Shown in pieces: positions 14,029-23,509 of a stretch of DNA of 37,662 bases. Within the stretch, counting starts at the first letter, position 1. The number at the start of each line of letters is the position of its first letter. The DNA comes from an uncultured Peptococcaceae bacterium (GTDB lineage Bacteria > Bacillota > Peptococcia > Peptococcales > Peptococcaceae). The DNA lies in contig URZX01000024.1 of assembly GCA_900552455.1 (NCBI GenBank), positions 1 to 37,662 of the forward strand. The letters run 5' to 3'. The notes under the pieces were generated by a model. The model made no database searches and was not told the DNA's origin. It saw only the letters and a program-made list of their open reading frames with translations. The translations under genes were made by a program, and so were the position numbers.

Positions 14029-15786
14029 ATGGCTAAGACAGCAAATACCTGGCGCGGCATTCTCGCTTTCGCGGTGGGGCATCGTTGGCTGCTCGTGGTT
14101 TCGGCGCTGCTCTCGGTTGTCGGCGTCATCTGTGGCGTGGCGCCGTATCTCGTGCTGGCGTGGATCGCCGCCGCGATAATCGCGGACACGCTGACGGCGG
14201 CGACATTTTTTTCGGCGTTGGTCGCGATGGCGGTGTTCTACCTCATGCAGGGGATTTTGCAGGGGGCCAGCACCCTGGTGTCCCATCGCTGCGCGTTTCA
14301 GATTCTCGAGAACATCCGCAACGCGCTGACAGAAAAGATGGAGCGGCTCTCCATGGGAAGCATCTGGCGCGCGTCGTCTGGTGAATATAAAAATCTCATC
14401 CTCGACGAAGTAGAAAAGCTCGAATATCCGCTGGCGCACGCGATTCCTGAAGTCAGCGGCAATCTTGGCGCGTTCCTTTTGACGTTCGCCCTCATGCTTG
14501 CGGCGGATTGGCGGCTGGCGTTGGCGGCGCTCATCACGATTCCGGTCGGCGTGCTCATCATGAAGGGAATGTTTCACGGCTACGCCGCGCGCTACGCCCG
14601 TTTTATGGAGGCAGGGGATGCGCTTAATAAAACTGTCGTGGAATATCTCGACGGCATCGAAGTGATTAAGATCTTCGGCCGTGGCGACGCGAGTTTTGAC
14701 AAGCTGCGCCAGGCGGTGCTGAATTTTCGCGATTTCACCCTCGCCTGGTATCGCCACAACTGGCCGTTCACCGCGGCGTACAGCGTTGTTCTGCCGGCCT
14801 CGATTGTGGGCGTGCTGCCGTTGGGCAGCTGGTTTGTTGCGCAGGGGGCAATCGAACTTTCGACATTGCTGCTTTTTGTGCTGCTGTCGTTTGCGTTGAT
14901 TCCACCGCTCATCAAGCTCAGCGAATTTGTCGACAATCTGGCGGTCATCATCAAAACTGAGCAGGAAGTGCGCGATTTTCTCGCGCAAGAAGAACCCCAC
15001 TACGAGCATGTTGCGGTCTTGCCGCAAGACGCAGGCATCGTGATCAACCATGCGCGCTTTTCTTACGGCGGTCAGCTGGTGCTCGATGATGTCTCTGTGG
15101 TGATTCCACCGCGCAGCATCACCGCCATCGTTGGCGGCTCCGGCGCCGGCAAGACGACACTCCTGCGCCTGCTCGCACGCTACTGGGATCTGGCAGAAGG
15201 CAGCATCGAAATCGGCGGTGTCGACGTGCGCGCTTTTCCGCAGTCGCAGCTGGCGCAGGTGACGAGCATCGTTGACCAGGATGCTTTTCTTTTCGATCGC
15301 AGCATCCGTGACAACATTCTGCTCGGTCGACCGGACGCCAGCGAGGAAGCGTTGGCGCGGGCGATCGAGCTGGCGGAGTGCGGCGAGCTTGTGGCGCGTC
15401 TTGAAAACGGGCTTGACACCGTTGTCAGCGCTGGTGGAGCGCGGCTTTCCGGCGGTGAGCGTCAGCGTGTCTGTCTGGCGCGCGCGATTCTCAAGGATGC
15501 GCCGATTTTGCTTCTCGACGAGCCGACGGCGAATCTCGATCTGGAAAACGAATACAAGATTCAGCAGGTGCTTTTGCGGATGATGGCCGACAAGACCGTT
15601 GTGCTCGTTTCGCACCGCCTGCGCATGGCGGTGCCGGCGCAGCAGATTCTGGTGATGGCGGAGGGCAGACTCGTCGACTGCGGTCGCCACGAGGAACTGC
15701 TCGCGCGCTGCGAGGAATACGCACGGCTCTGGCGGGCGAGCGTGCGCGCAGAGACGTGGCAGTTGGGAGGTGCGCATCATGATTAA
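14029..15786 (+). CDS. ABC half-transporter, exporter fold, YbtP/IrtA-like
   Basis: A 585-aa fusion of a six-span ABC_membrane domain (about residues 1-310) and an ATPase domain (about 340-560). Motifs: Walker A GGSGAGKTT, signature LSGGERQRVCLARAIL, Walker B ILLLDEPTANLD and H-loop SHRL. In siderophore operons such exporter-fold pairs (YbtPQ, IrtAB) act as importers of iron chelates rather than exporters, and that is the likeliest job here. The final bases overlap the next gene. It could instead export a native siderophore, but no synthesis genes are present. Confidence 0.85.
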   Translation: MAKTANTWRGILAFAVGHRWLLVVSALLSVVGVICGVAPYLVLAWIAAAIIADTLTAATFFSALVAMAVFYLMQGILQGASTLVSHRCAFQILENIRNALTEKMERLSMGSIWRASSGEYKNLILDEVEKLEYPLAHAIPEVSGNLGAFLLTFALMLAADWRLALAALITIPVGVLIMKGMFHGYAARYARFMEAGDALNKTVVEYLDGIEVIKIFGRGDASFDKLRQAVLNFRDFTLAWYRHNWPFTAAYSVVLPASIVGVLPLGSWFVAQGAIELSTLLLFVLLSFALIPPLIKLSEFVDNLAVIIKTEQEVRDFLAQEEPHYEHVAVLPQDAGIVINHARFSYGGQLVLDDVSVVIPPRSITAIVGGSGAGKTTLLRLLARYWDLAEGSIEIGGVDVRAFPQSQLAQVTSIVDQDAFLFDRSIRDNILLGRPDASEEALARAIELAECGELVARLENGLDTVVSAGGARLSGGERQRVCLARAILKDAPILLLDEPTANLDLENEYKIQQVLLRMMADKTVVLVSHRLRMAVPAQQILVMAEGRLVDCGRHEELLARCEEYARLWRASVRAETWQLGGAHHD

Positions 15787-17506
15787 ATTGCTATCGCGTG
15801 TGTTGGCGCTGGCGGGCGCATACCGCCGACAGGTGATATTGGGCTTTGTCTTTGGATTTTGCGAAGCGCTGTTCAATCTGCTGACACTGGCGGCGATTTT
15901 TGTGGCTTTCCTGTGGGGCGCAGAGCGACTCGGGCTGATTGTGCTGCTGCTTTTGCTGGGGCTTGGCGGCCGCATTGTTTTTCGCTATCTGGTGGCGCGG
16001 TTTCAGTCCGGCACAGGTTTTCTCATGACTGCCGATAAACGGCTCGAACTGGCGCGGCTTTTGAAAAATGCGCCAATGTCATTCTATGACAGCCACGATC
16101 GCGGTGATCTTGCGGCCTGCCTGACGACGGATTTGAGCTTTGTGGAAATGTATGTGATGTTCATCCTCGACAAGATTGTGAACGGTTTTCTCATGACCCT
16201 TGTCAGCGGCGTCTTTCTCTTTGTTTTTGACTGGCGCATTGGGCTTTGCGCGGTGCTTGCACTATTGCCAGCGCTGGTGGCTTTCGCCGTGCTCGAGCGC
16301 AGCGGAAAAAACCTCGGCGCGCTGCGCCAGAATACCCAGGCGGAACTCGGCGCAGCGGTGCTCGAATATGCCAAGGGCATCATGACTGCAAAGGCCTACG
16401 ATTTGGGAAACGACGGTGCGAGTCGGCTGAAGCGCGCGTTTCGCGCGAGCAATCTGCGTTCGTTTCGCGTGGAGCGGGGATTTGTCTGTGGCGTTTCAGC
16501 GTTTCAGGTGCTGGTGCGGTTGGCGAGTGTGGTGATGGTGCTTGCTGTGGCCGGGCTCGCACTTGCTGGCGAACTGACTCTTGCGGTTGCGCTGACGCTG
16601 TTGGTGGCATCGCTGACGCTCTTCAACGGATTTGAAGAAAGCGTCTCCAAGATTCCGATGCTGCGCATCATGGAAGCCTCGCTCGACCGCATCGATCGCA
16701 TTGTGCAGCTGCCGCAGGAAGCGGCGCAGGAGGCGCACAGCGCGCCAGAGAAATTCTCTATCCAGTTCGACAACGTGTCCTTTGGCTACGACGCCCAGCA
16801 GCTGGTGCTGGAAAATCTCAGCTTCACCATTCCTGCGCGTACAACGGCGGCCATCGTCGGCCGTTCCGGCAGTGGCAAGAGCACGCTGATGAAACTCATT
16901 GCGCGTTTCTACGATTGTTCGATGGGAACGGTGCGTATCGGTGGCATTGATGTGCGCGAGATACCGCCGGCGCAGCTTTTCTCGTATGTGAGCGTTGTTT
17001 TCCAGCAGGTCTATCTTTTCGAAGACACGATCGCTGCGAATATCCGCTTCGGCAAGCCGGACGCGAGCATGGAAGAAGTCATCGACGCCGCGCGGCGCGC
17101 CTGCTGTTACGATTTCATCACGGCGCTGCCGGACGGCTTTGAAACCATGGTCGGTGAGGGCGGGCACACGCTCTCCGGCGGACAGCGCCAGCGCATTTCC
17201 ATTGCGCGCGCCATTCTCAAGGATGCGCCGATCGTTTTGCTCGACGAAGCGACGTCCAGCGTCGATGCGGAAAACGAAGCGATGATCCAGCAGGCGCTGG
17301 ATGCGCTCGTCGCTGATCGCACCGTCGTCACAATTGCACACAATCTCGCTGCCGTTTCCGGCGCCGACAGGATTCTCGTGCTCGATGAAGGGCAGCTTGT
17401 GGCGCAGGGCGATCACACGACGCTGCTTGCAGAAGACGGCGTCTATCGCACGCTCTGGGAGATGAGCCAGCGTGTGCACAGCTGGAACGTAGCGGCTGGC
17501 AGCTGA
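15779..17506 (+). CDS. ABC half-transporter, exporter fold, YbtQ/IrtB-like
   Basis: A 575-aa partner of the preceding half-transporter, with a six-span membrane domain then an ATPase. Walker A is GRSGSGKST, the signature LSGGQRQRISIARAIL, Walker B IVLLDEATSSVD and the H-loop AHNL. The Glu in Walker B is kept in both partners. The start at ATG 15779 has GGGAGG eight bases upstream, whereas GTG 15770 sits on that site. The overlap with the upstream gene supports a heterodimer. It is the last gene before a strong terminator, so the iron operon has seven genes. Confidence 0.86.
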   Translation: MIKLLSRVLALAGAYRRQVILGFVFGFCEALFNLLTLAAIFVAFLWGAERLGLIVLLLLLGLGGRIVFRYLVARFQSGTGFLMTADKRLELARLLKNAPMSFYDSHDRGDLAACLTTDLSFVEMYVMFILDKIVNGFLMTLVSGVFLFVFDWRIGLCAVLALLPALVAFAVLERSGKNLGALRQNTQAELGAAVLEYAKGIMTAKAYDLGNDGASRLKRAFRASNLRSFRVERGFVCGVSAFQVLVRLASVVMVLAVAGLALAGELTLAVALTLLVASLTLFNGFEESVSKIPMLRIMEASLDRIDRIVQLPQEAAQEAHSAPEKFSIQFDNVSFGYDAQQLVLENLSFTIPARTTAAIVGRSGSGKSTLMKLIARFYDCSMGTVRIGGIDVREIPPAQLFSYVSVVFQQVYLFEDTIAANIRFGKPDASMEEVIDAARRACCYDFITALPDGFETMVGEGGHTLSGGQRQRISIARAILKDAPIVLLDEATSSVDAENEAMIQQALDALVADRTVVTIAHNLAAVSGADRILVLDEGQLVAQGDHTTLLAEDGVYRTLWEMSQRVHSWNVAAGS

Positions 17507-17514
17507 AAAGCAAG

Positions 17515-17555
17515 AACCCCGACGAGCCATCGTGATGATTGCTCGTCGGGGTTTT
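17515..17555. terminator. Bidirectional terminator between convergent genes
   Basis: A 13-bp perfect stem (17515-17527 with 17541-17553) has a T-run on the rightward side and a T-rich stretch on the leftward side. It closes both the iron operon and the leftward SNF2 gene. Confidence 0.85.
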
Positions 17556-17567
17556 CTGCGCGTGTGC

Positions 17568-20500
17568 TCAGTCCTCGTCGATGGTATAGGTGCTGCGCGT
17601 TGGGCGTGGCGCCGGGGCGAGGTTTGGCATGTCGGTGTAGTCGAGGGCGAAGAGGTTGTGGAGATCGTCCATGGTGAGGCGGCTGACGACGCCTTCTTCG
17701 CTGGTGATGATGGCGTCGGAGAGGGCTTGTTTTTTCTCTTTGAGCTGGAGGATCTTTTCTTCGATGGTGTTTTTGGTGATGAGGCGGATGACGTGGACGC
17801 TTTTTTTCTGGCCGATGCGGTGGGTGCGGTCGGTGGCCTGGTTTTCCACGCTCTGGTTCCACCATGGGTCAAAATGGATGACGGTGTCGGCGCTGGTGAG
17901 ATTGAGGCCGATGCCGCCGGCTTTCAGCGAAATGAGAAAGACGGGGATCTTTTCTTCATTAAATTGGCTGACGAGCTTCATGCGGTCTTCTGCTTTGGTC
18001 TTGCCGGTGAGGGTGACGTAGCCGATGCCGCGGCGTTCCAGCTCGGGGGCGATCATGTCGAGCACGCTGGTGAACTGGCTGAAAACGAGCATCTGGTGGC
18101 CCTGAGCGGCGCGGTCTTCGATGACGGAGAGACAGAGCTGGAGTTTGGCGCTCGGCTTGTCGAAGCCGTCGAGGAAGAGGGCTGGCGAGCAGCAAACCTG
18201 GCGCAGGCGCATGAGGAGTGTGAGCACGCGCACGCGGCTCTGCGCCAGCGGATGGCCGGCGATCTCTTCGATGAAGGCTTTGTGGCTGAGGGCGAGCTGG
18301 GTGTGGTAGATGCGGCGTTCTTCTTCGCTGAGCTCGGCGTAGAGGACGGTGTCGATCTTGTCGGGGAGCTCGGTGAGGACGTCGTTTTTCATGCGGCGCA
18401 GGATGAACGGCGCGATCTGACGGCGCAGCTGCTCAAGCCGGGCGCTGTCTTCGTAGCGGGTGATGGGGATCTCGTAGAGATGGCGGAATTCGCGCCAGCT
18501 GTGGAGATAGCCGGGCAGGCAGAAATCCATGATGCTCCAGAGATCGGCGAGGGAATTTTCGATGGGTGTGCCGGTGAGGGAAAAATGGTGCAGGCCGTGG
18601 AGGCTTTTGAGGCTACGGGTGTTTTGGGTGTAGCTGTTTTTGATGTACTGGCCTTCATCGGAAATGATGCTGTCAAACTGGATATTTTCGTAGAGTGGCG
18701 CGTCGCGGCGCAGCGTGGCGTAGCTTGTGAGCAGGAGCGTGCCTGGCGGGATATCGGCGAGCAGGCGCTCGCGATCTTTTCTGGCGCCGGCGATAATGCG
18801 GTAAGGCAGGCCCGGCGCGAAACGCTGGAGCTCGGCCTCCCAGTTATAGATGAGGGAGGTTGGCATGACGATGATGGAGAGGGCGTCGGGATTTTCCTCG
18901 TGCTGGTGCAGGAGATAGGCGATGGTCTGCAGGGTTTTGCCGAGGCCCATGTCGTCGGCGAGAATGCCGCCGAAGCCGAGCCGCGCCAGACGCACGAGCC
19001 ATTGATAGCCGGTGTGCTGGTAGCTGCGCAGCGTGGCGTTCAACCCTCTTGGCAGCGGCGCTTCGGTGGCTTCGCTGCCGCGGGTGATCTCTTCGGCGAG
19101 GGCGCGAAAGGCTGCGCGGCGGTCGAAGCGGACGCCGCAGTCGCTTTCGTCGAAGGCATCGAGGGTGAGCGCGCGATAGAGCGGCAGCTCGACGGTGTCG
19201 TCTTCGGCGAGGGCTTTCGGCGAGACGGCGCAATCGGCGAGCAGATCGCTGACGGCGCGGATCTCGGGATTGATGATGTCGATGTAGGTGTCGTCGGTGA
19301 GACGGATGTATTTTTTGCCGGCGCGGTAGGCGGCGAGCACTTCGAGGAAGACGTCCATGCCGTAGACTTTTTCGTCGAAGCGCAGCTCGAGCACGCCGTG
19401 GCTGACGTTGGCTTCCATGTGCGGCGCCATCGCCTGACGTGGCTTGACACGGTTTAAGGTGTCTTCGATGTCGATCTGGGCCAGCGGCATCATTTCCGGC
19501 AGGCCGTCGTGGAGAAAATCGTAGACCTGTTCTTCGCCGACGAGCAGCCATTCGTCCTCGTTGACGGAGAAGCGGTATTTATCGAGGAGCGCGGCAAAGG
19601 CATTTTCGGCTTCGATGTCACGCAGGAGCTGTGGCGGGATGTCCTCAGGCGTCAGCGGATTGAACGCGACCTTGCCGTAGCGGAAGCGCAGACGACCGCG
19701 GATGGTGTTGCGCTGCGGATAATCGAGGGTGAGGGCGATCTCGAGGCTGGCCGGCAGATGCTCGCGCTGGATGGCGGGATCGATCTCAAGCTTGACGTAC
19801 GGGCTGATATTTGGCACGACGAGGGCCATGAAACGCGTCAGCTGGTCGCCGTTCATGACGAAATCGTTGCCCATCTGCTGGGCGGCGCGGATCAGCGGCA
19901 GCACCTGCTGCTGATAGCCGTCGCTTGGGCACAGGACTTTCTGCTCGTTGTAGAGATAGCTGGTCTGGGCATTGGGCAGGATCTGAAATTCGTCCATGGC
20001 GACGCCGAGTTGGTAGGCGTCGTCGGCGCGCTGCACGACCTGCACGGTGGTTGGCGGTGTTTCTTTGGCAAAGCGGATGCGCGCTGTGCCGCCGTTTGAA
20101 CGGTGGGCGTCGATCTCGCCGCCGTGGCGCACGATGTGGTCGAAGAACTGGTCGAACTGGTTGTGGGAAAGTCTGAGATAGCGACCGATCTTTGGCAGAT
20201 CGCCGATGTATTTGCCGCTGCTGTAGCACATCCAGTCGAAGGCGTTGTCGATGAGATCGAGATAAAACTGGCTCGGCTGGTCAAAATTTTCCCGCTTGTG
20301 CTCGAGCACGAGTTGCTTGCCGTAGGTGACGGTCTCGCCGCGGCGCAGATGCAGGTAGAAATTGGAGATGCTCTTGAGCACGTAAGCCTTGCGCGGTGTG
20401 GCGATGTGAAATTCGAGGCTGAAATATTGTTTGTAAGGATCGAAATCCAGCTGCGGAATGAGCGTCACAAGCTGGGAGGATGAGGCGGCGCTGCCGTCTG

Positions 20501-20891
20501 GCGAAAAGGTGACCTTTGGCTCGTACTGATCGAGAAAGGCTGTCACGGCCTGTGTGTCCACGCGGCTTGCTGGCGGCACGAGAATATCTGAAAGGGCGCG
20601 CACGAGCGCCACGAGATGCTTGCAAAACGTTGTGCCCTGAGCGTCGCCGCCGCAGGAGCAGTGGAAATTCAGCAGATCCTCGCCGCGGATGACGACGAAG
20701 GGCTTCTCCCCATCCACTTCGGCGTCGGCGAGCACGCTCTTGGAATAGGACAGCGTACACTGTCCACCTGCTATGTGATCCATGGAATCGATCGTGATGT
20801 GCTGCACGCGGCCGAGCTGGTAGAGCGCCAGGCCCTGGCTGATCATCGAACGATCCTGGGTGTAGTCGTAGATAAGATCGCGAATCGACAT
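17568..20891 (-). CDS. SNF2-family DNA-dependent ATPase with an N-terminal SWIM zinc finger
   Basis: A 1107-aa protein. A SWIM-type zinc finger (C-S-C ... C-K-H, about residues 73-90) is followed by a long linker region of unknown fold. Then comes a two-lobe helicase-like ATPase: motif I DDMGLGKTLQT (about 642), motif II DEGQ in place of DEAH, and motif VI QATDRTHRIGQ (about 1025). Such proteins translocate on double-stranded DNA and remodel bound proteins; the bacterial members have no settled role. The start ATG has AAAGGAGG upstream. The gene stands alone between two terminators or promoters with no visible partner, so it is probably housekeeping rather than part of a defence cluster. Confidence 0.9.
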   Translation of the reverse strand: MSIRDLIYDYTQDRSMISQGLALYQLGRVQHITIDSMDHIAGGQCTLSYSKSVLADAEVDGEKPFVVIRGEDLLNFHCSCGGDAQGTTFCKHLVALVRALSDILVPPASRVDTQAVTAFLDQYEPKVTFSPDGSAASSSQLVTLIPQLDFDPYKQYFSLEFHIATPRKAYVLKSISNFYLHLRRGETVTYGKQLVLEHKRENFDQPSQFYLDLIDNAFDWMCYSSGKYIGDLPKIGRYLRLSHNQFDQFFDHIVRHGGEIDAHRSNGGTARIRFAKETPPTTVQVVQRADDAYQLGVAMDEFQILPNAQTSYLYNEQKVLCPSDGYQQQVLPLIRAAQQMGNDFVMNGDQLTRFMALVVPNISPYVKLEIDPAIQREHLPASLEIALTLDYPQRNTIRGRLRFRYGKVAFNPLTPEDIPPQLLRDIEAENAFAALLDKYRFSVNEDEWLLVGEEQVYDFLHDGLPEMMPLAQIDIEDTLNRVKPRQAMAPHMEANVSHGVLELRFDEKVYGMDVFLEVLAAYRAGKKYIRLTDDTYIDIINPEIRAVSDLLADCAVSPKALAEDDTVELPLYRALTLDAFDESDCGVRFDRRAAFRALAEEITRGSEATEAPLPRGLNATLRSYQHTGYQWLVRLARLGFGGILADDMGLGKTLQTIAYLLHQHEENPDALSIIVMPTSLIYNWEAELQRFAPGLPYRIIAGARKDRERLLADIPPGTLLLTSYATLRRDAPLYENIQFDSIISDEGQYIKNSYTQNTRSLKSLHGLHHFSLTGTPIENSLADLWSIMDFCLPGYLHSWREFRHLYEIPITRYEDSARLEQLRRQIAPFILRRMKNDVLTELPDKIDTVLYAELSEEERRIYHTQLALSHKAFIEEIAGHPLAQSRVRVLTLLMRLRQVCCSPALFLDGFDKPSAKLQLCLSVIEDRAAQGHQMLVFSQFTSVLDMIAPELERRGIGYVTLTGKTKAEDRMKLVSQFNEEKIPVFLISLKAGGIGLNLTSADTVIHFDPWWNQSVENQATDRTHRIGQKKSVHVIRLITKNTIEEKILQLKEKKQALSDAIITSEEGVVSRLTMDDLHNLFALDYTDMPNLAPAPRPTRSTYTIDED

Positions 20892-20921
20892 AAAGTCTTT
20901 CCTCCTTTATTGCATTCTACA

Positions 20922-20930
20922 ATTATAACA
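20922..20930 (-). promoter_or_regulatory. Extended -10 promoter of the SNF2 gene
   Basis: On the minus strand the sequence reads TGTTATAAT, a perfect extended -10, about 30 bases before the ATG. No good -35 is seen, which extended -10 promoters tolerate. Confidence 0.45.
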
Positions 20931-21016
20931 CAAAGAGCGCGCGACGAACGCCCGCGGCGAAAAATTTTTTCGCGAACGCGCGCCTGCAAATATCGCGCGG
21001 CGACGCGCGCTGGCTC

Positions 21017-21045
21017 TTGTGCGGCGGCGGACATTCGCGTATAAT
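21017..21045 (+). promoter_or_regulatory. Promoter of the yycJ-htrA operon
   Basis: TTGTGC (21017-21022), a 17-bp spacer and a perfect TATAAT (21040-21045) predict a start near 21052. A second TATAAT at 21128-21133 has no matching -35. Confidence 0.6.
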
Positions 21046-21056
21046 TATGAGTTGGA

Positions 21057-21106
21057 GTGTGGGGAATTCTTGATACTTTCCTGACAAGACGTAACCAGCC
21101 CCACAC
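21057..21106 (+). ncRNA. Structured 5' leader of the yycJ-htrA operon
   Basis: Beginning within a few bases of the predicted start, GTGTGGGG (21057-21064) pairs with CCCCACAC (21099-21106). Inside it TCTTG (21068-21072) pairs with CAAGA (21085-21089). No T-run follows, so it is not a terminator. It matches no riboswitch class that I know and may simply stabilise the 5' end. Confidence 0.35.
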
Positions 21107-21159
21107 CCTTTCAGAACAGAACCGACGTATAATATGATCGAAATGAAGGAGGAAGAGCG

Positions 21160-21945
21160 GTGCAATTTGTGAGTTTGGCCAGCGGCAGCAAGGGAAACTG
21201 CTATTACCTTGCGAGTGACGAAGGCGCTTTTCTCATCGACTGCGGCATCAGTTTGAAACGATTGGTGGCCGGTGTGGAGGCGCAGACGCCAGGCGGGATG
21301 GAAAATCTCGGCGGCATCTTCATCACCCACGAGCATCGCGACCATGTCGCCGGACTCGGGCCATTGCTCCGACGCTACCACATTCCCTGCTACGGCACAG
21401 CCGCCACACTGGAGGCGCTCGGCGAGGGCGTCATCGGCAAGGTGGATCCGAGCCTTATGCGGCCGCTCGAAGGAGAGGCCATGGAGCTGGCCGATTTTGC
21501 CATCGGCTGGACGCGCGTCAGCCACGACGCCGCCGATCCTGTGAGCTATCAGATCCTCTGGCGTGAGAAAAAGATTGGCATGCTCACCGACGCTGGCCGG
21601 CTGTCAGATGACAACCTCGAAGCGCTCGCTGACAGCGATCTTTTGCTGATCGAAGCCAATCACGACCGCGAGATGCTGCGCCTGGGGCCTTATCCGGTGT
21701 CGCTCAAACGGCGCATCGCCTCGGATCACGGGCATCTCTCCAACGAGACCTGCGCGCAGGCGCTGAGCGGACTCATCGGTGGTCACACAAAGCATGTCGT
21801 GCTCGCCCATCTCAGCGAGAAAAACAACCTGCCGCAGCGTGCGTTTCACACCGTCTACGACCAGCTGCATCAAACCCCGCCGAAAGCGGCGCATTTCCGC
21901 CTTTGGGTGGCGCAGCAGAAGCTGCCGCTGGCACTCTCCCTCTGA
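21160..21945 (+). CDS. Metallo-beta-lactamase-fold hydrolase, YycJ/WalJ-like
   Basis: A 261-aa protein of the YycJ/WalJ family, cytoplasmic nucleases of the metallo-beta-lactamase fold linked in Bacillus to cell-wall and chromosome maintenance. The metal motif T-H-E-H-R-D-H is at about residues 55-61. A His in the SHDAADP segment (about 125) and a later Asp supply further ligands. The N-terminus SLASGSKGNCYY is diagnostic of the family. The start is GTG with AAGGAGGAAG upstream. It is followed after 40 bases by an HtrA protease, the same neighbourhood as yycJ-yycK(htrC) in Bacillus, but the WalRK two-component genes are missing here. Confidence 0.88.
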   Translation: MQFVSLASGSKGNCYYLASDEGAFLIDCGISLKRLVAGVEAQTPGGMENLGGIFITHEHRDHVAGLGPLLRRYHIPCYGTAATLEALGEGVIGKVDPSLMRPLEGEAMELADFAIGWTRVSHDAADPVSYQILWREKKIGMLTDAGRLSDDNLEALADSDLLLIEANHDREMLRLGPYPVSLKRRIASDHGHLSNETCAQALSGLIGGHTKHVVLAHLSEKNNLPQRAFHTVYDQLHQTPPKAAHFRLWVAQQKLPLALSL

Positions 21946-21985
21946 TCAAAGACTTCATATTAACATGCGAAGGAGCTGTAAAAAA

Positions 21986-23503
21986 ATGGAAAACGATCAG
22001 AACATGAACAACAACGATCCACTGAACACCGCAGGATCTGACAATAGCAACAATACGAACACCTATGTGCGCGCCGACGACGCTGCAGGCGACGCCGATG
22101 TCACGCGGCTGGCGCAGCCGGTTGGCGAAAGCTACGAGGGTGCAACCTATGTGCGCGCCGAGGAGGCGCGCGCGACTGCTGAGCCAGAGCAGGAACACAC
22201 CGCGCAGGCTACGCAAGCGGAGCCAGAGGGCGCTGCACAGAGCGCGTCTGCTTCCGCCGATGCGGAGCGTGTGCAGGCGGAGCAGATCGGCATTGTTCCG
22301 CCGCAGCAGCCAGGTGGCACGCAAATGCCTGGCGGCAAGACGAAGCGCCGCAAAAACAATGGCTGGGTCAAGGCCGTTGCGCTGCTCTTGATCGGCGCCA
22401 TCATCGGCGGCGCCACCGGCGGCGTTGTCGGCGCCAAGGTCGGCGGCTCGAACACCATCCAGGCTGTTTCCACGCCGCGCAATACCGACGAGATCACCTA
22501 CGACGAGAGCGGCAACATGACGGTGTCCTCCATCGCTGCGGAAGCGACGCCAGCTGTCGTCAGCGTTTACAATATGACCACCCAGTCGGCGTACGGCGGA
22601 TTTTTCGGCTTCGGCCAGCAGCAGCAAGAAGGCGACAGCGGCAGCGAGACTGCGCAGGGCTATGGCTCCGGCGTGCTCATTAGCGCTGACGGCATGATCG
22701 TCACGAACTACCACGTCATCGAAGGCGCCGACAGCGTTGTCGTCACCACCGAAGATGGCACCCAGTACGACGCCGAGGTGCTCGGCGCTGACTCGAACCT
22801 CGACCTCGCCGTGCTGAAGATCGACGGCAAGGATATGCCGTACCTCGACTTTGCCGACAGCGACCAGGTCCAGGTTGGTGACATGGCCGTCGCCATCGGC
22901 AATCCGCTCGGCAGCGAATTTGCCAACACCGTCACCGACGGCATCGTCAGCGGCATCGACCGCGAGATCTCCAGCGAAAACGGCGACATCGGCTACATCC
23001 AGACCAACGCCGCGATCAACAACGGCAACAGCGGCGGCGCGCTTCTGAACGGCCAGGCGCAGCTCATCGGCATCAACTCGCTGAAGGTTTCTTCCTCCGG
23101 TATGATGAGCAACGTTGAAGGCATGGGTTTTGCGATCCCATCCAACACCGTGCTGGAATTCGTCAACAGCGTCAAGGATGGAAAAAACACCAACACCTCC
23201 ACGAAGAAAGCCTGGGTTGGTATCAGCGGCTACAGCCTTGATGAAGATCTGGCCAACCAGGTCGGCGTCGACCAGACCTCCGGCATTCTCGTGGCCAGTG
23301 TCACCAACGGCGGGCCAGCTTATGAAGCAGGCATCCGCATGGGCGATGTGATCACCGCCGCCGACGGCAGCACCGTCACGAGCTTTGAGGATCTCTCCAA
23401 GCTCCTCGGCGAAAAAGCGCCAGGCGACACTGTCACCCTCACCGTTGAACGCAGTGGCCAGAGCAGCGACGTGCAGGTCACCCTCGGCGAGCAGCAGGAA
23501 TAA
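21986..23503 (+). CDS. HtrA/DegP-like membrane-anchored serine protease
   Basis: A 505-aa protease for damaged envelope proteins. It has a long acidic, low-complexity cytoplasmic N-terminus (residues 1-120) with two copies of TYVRA[DE][DE]A. One membrane span follows (about 127-152), then a trypsin-like domain with catalytic His (NYHVIEG, about 243), Asp (NLDLAVL, about 273) and Ser (NSGGALL, about 349). One C-terminal PDZ domain ends the protein (about 410-500). The triad is complete, so it should be active outside the cell. ATG 21986 with AAGGAG upstream is preferred to the much longer open frame that runs back into yycJ. Confidence 0.9.
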   Translation: MENDQNMNNNDPLNTAGSDNSNNTNTYVRADDAAGDADVTRLAQPVGESYEGATYVRAEEARATAEPEQEHTAQATQAEPEGAAQSASASADAERVQAEQIGIVPPQQPGGTQMPGGKTKRRKNNGWVKAVALLLIGAIIGGATGGVVGAKVGGSNTIQAVSTPRNTDEITYDESGNMTVSSIAAEATPAVVSVYNMTTQSAYGGFFGFGQQQQEGDSGSETAQGYGSGVLISADGMIVTNYHVIEGADSVVVTTEDGTQYDAEVLGADSNLDLAVLKIDGKDMPYLDFADSDQVQVGDMAVAIGNPLGSEFANTVTDGIVSGIDREISSENGDIGYIQTNAAINNGNSGGALLNGQAQLIGINSLKVSSSGMMSNVEGMGFAIPSNTVLEFVNSVKDGKNTNTSTKKAWVGISGYSLDEDLANQVGVDQTSGILVASVTNGGPAYEAGIRMGDVITAADGSTVTSFEDLSKLLGEKAPGDTVTLTVERSGQSSDVQVTLGEQQE

Positions 23504-23509
23504 CATATA

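Noticed and set aside
13822..15975. Long leftward open frame opposite the FMN lipoprotein and first half-transporter
   Set aside because: Composition is Arg/His-rich shadow sequence with no domain; the opposite strand encodes clear ABC motifs.
17532..19457. Long rightward open frame opposite the SNF2 gene
   Set aside because: It is the mirror of the SNF2 coding sequence in G+C-rich DNA; the SNF2 frame has recognisable motifs, a ribosome site and a promoter, and this one has none.
17568..20891. SNF2 protein as part of a DISARM/DND-like defence system
   Set aside because: No methylase, nuclease or other defence gene flanks it, and SWIM-SNF2 proteins of this layout are common as single genes.
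20940..21010. G+C-rich stretch with GCGAAAAATTTTTTCGC as a terminator
   Set aside because: It lies upstream of two divergent genes, not downstream of any, and an A/T core does not form a stable RNA stem.
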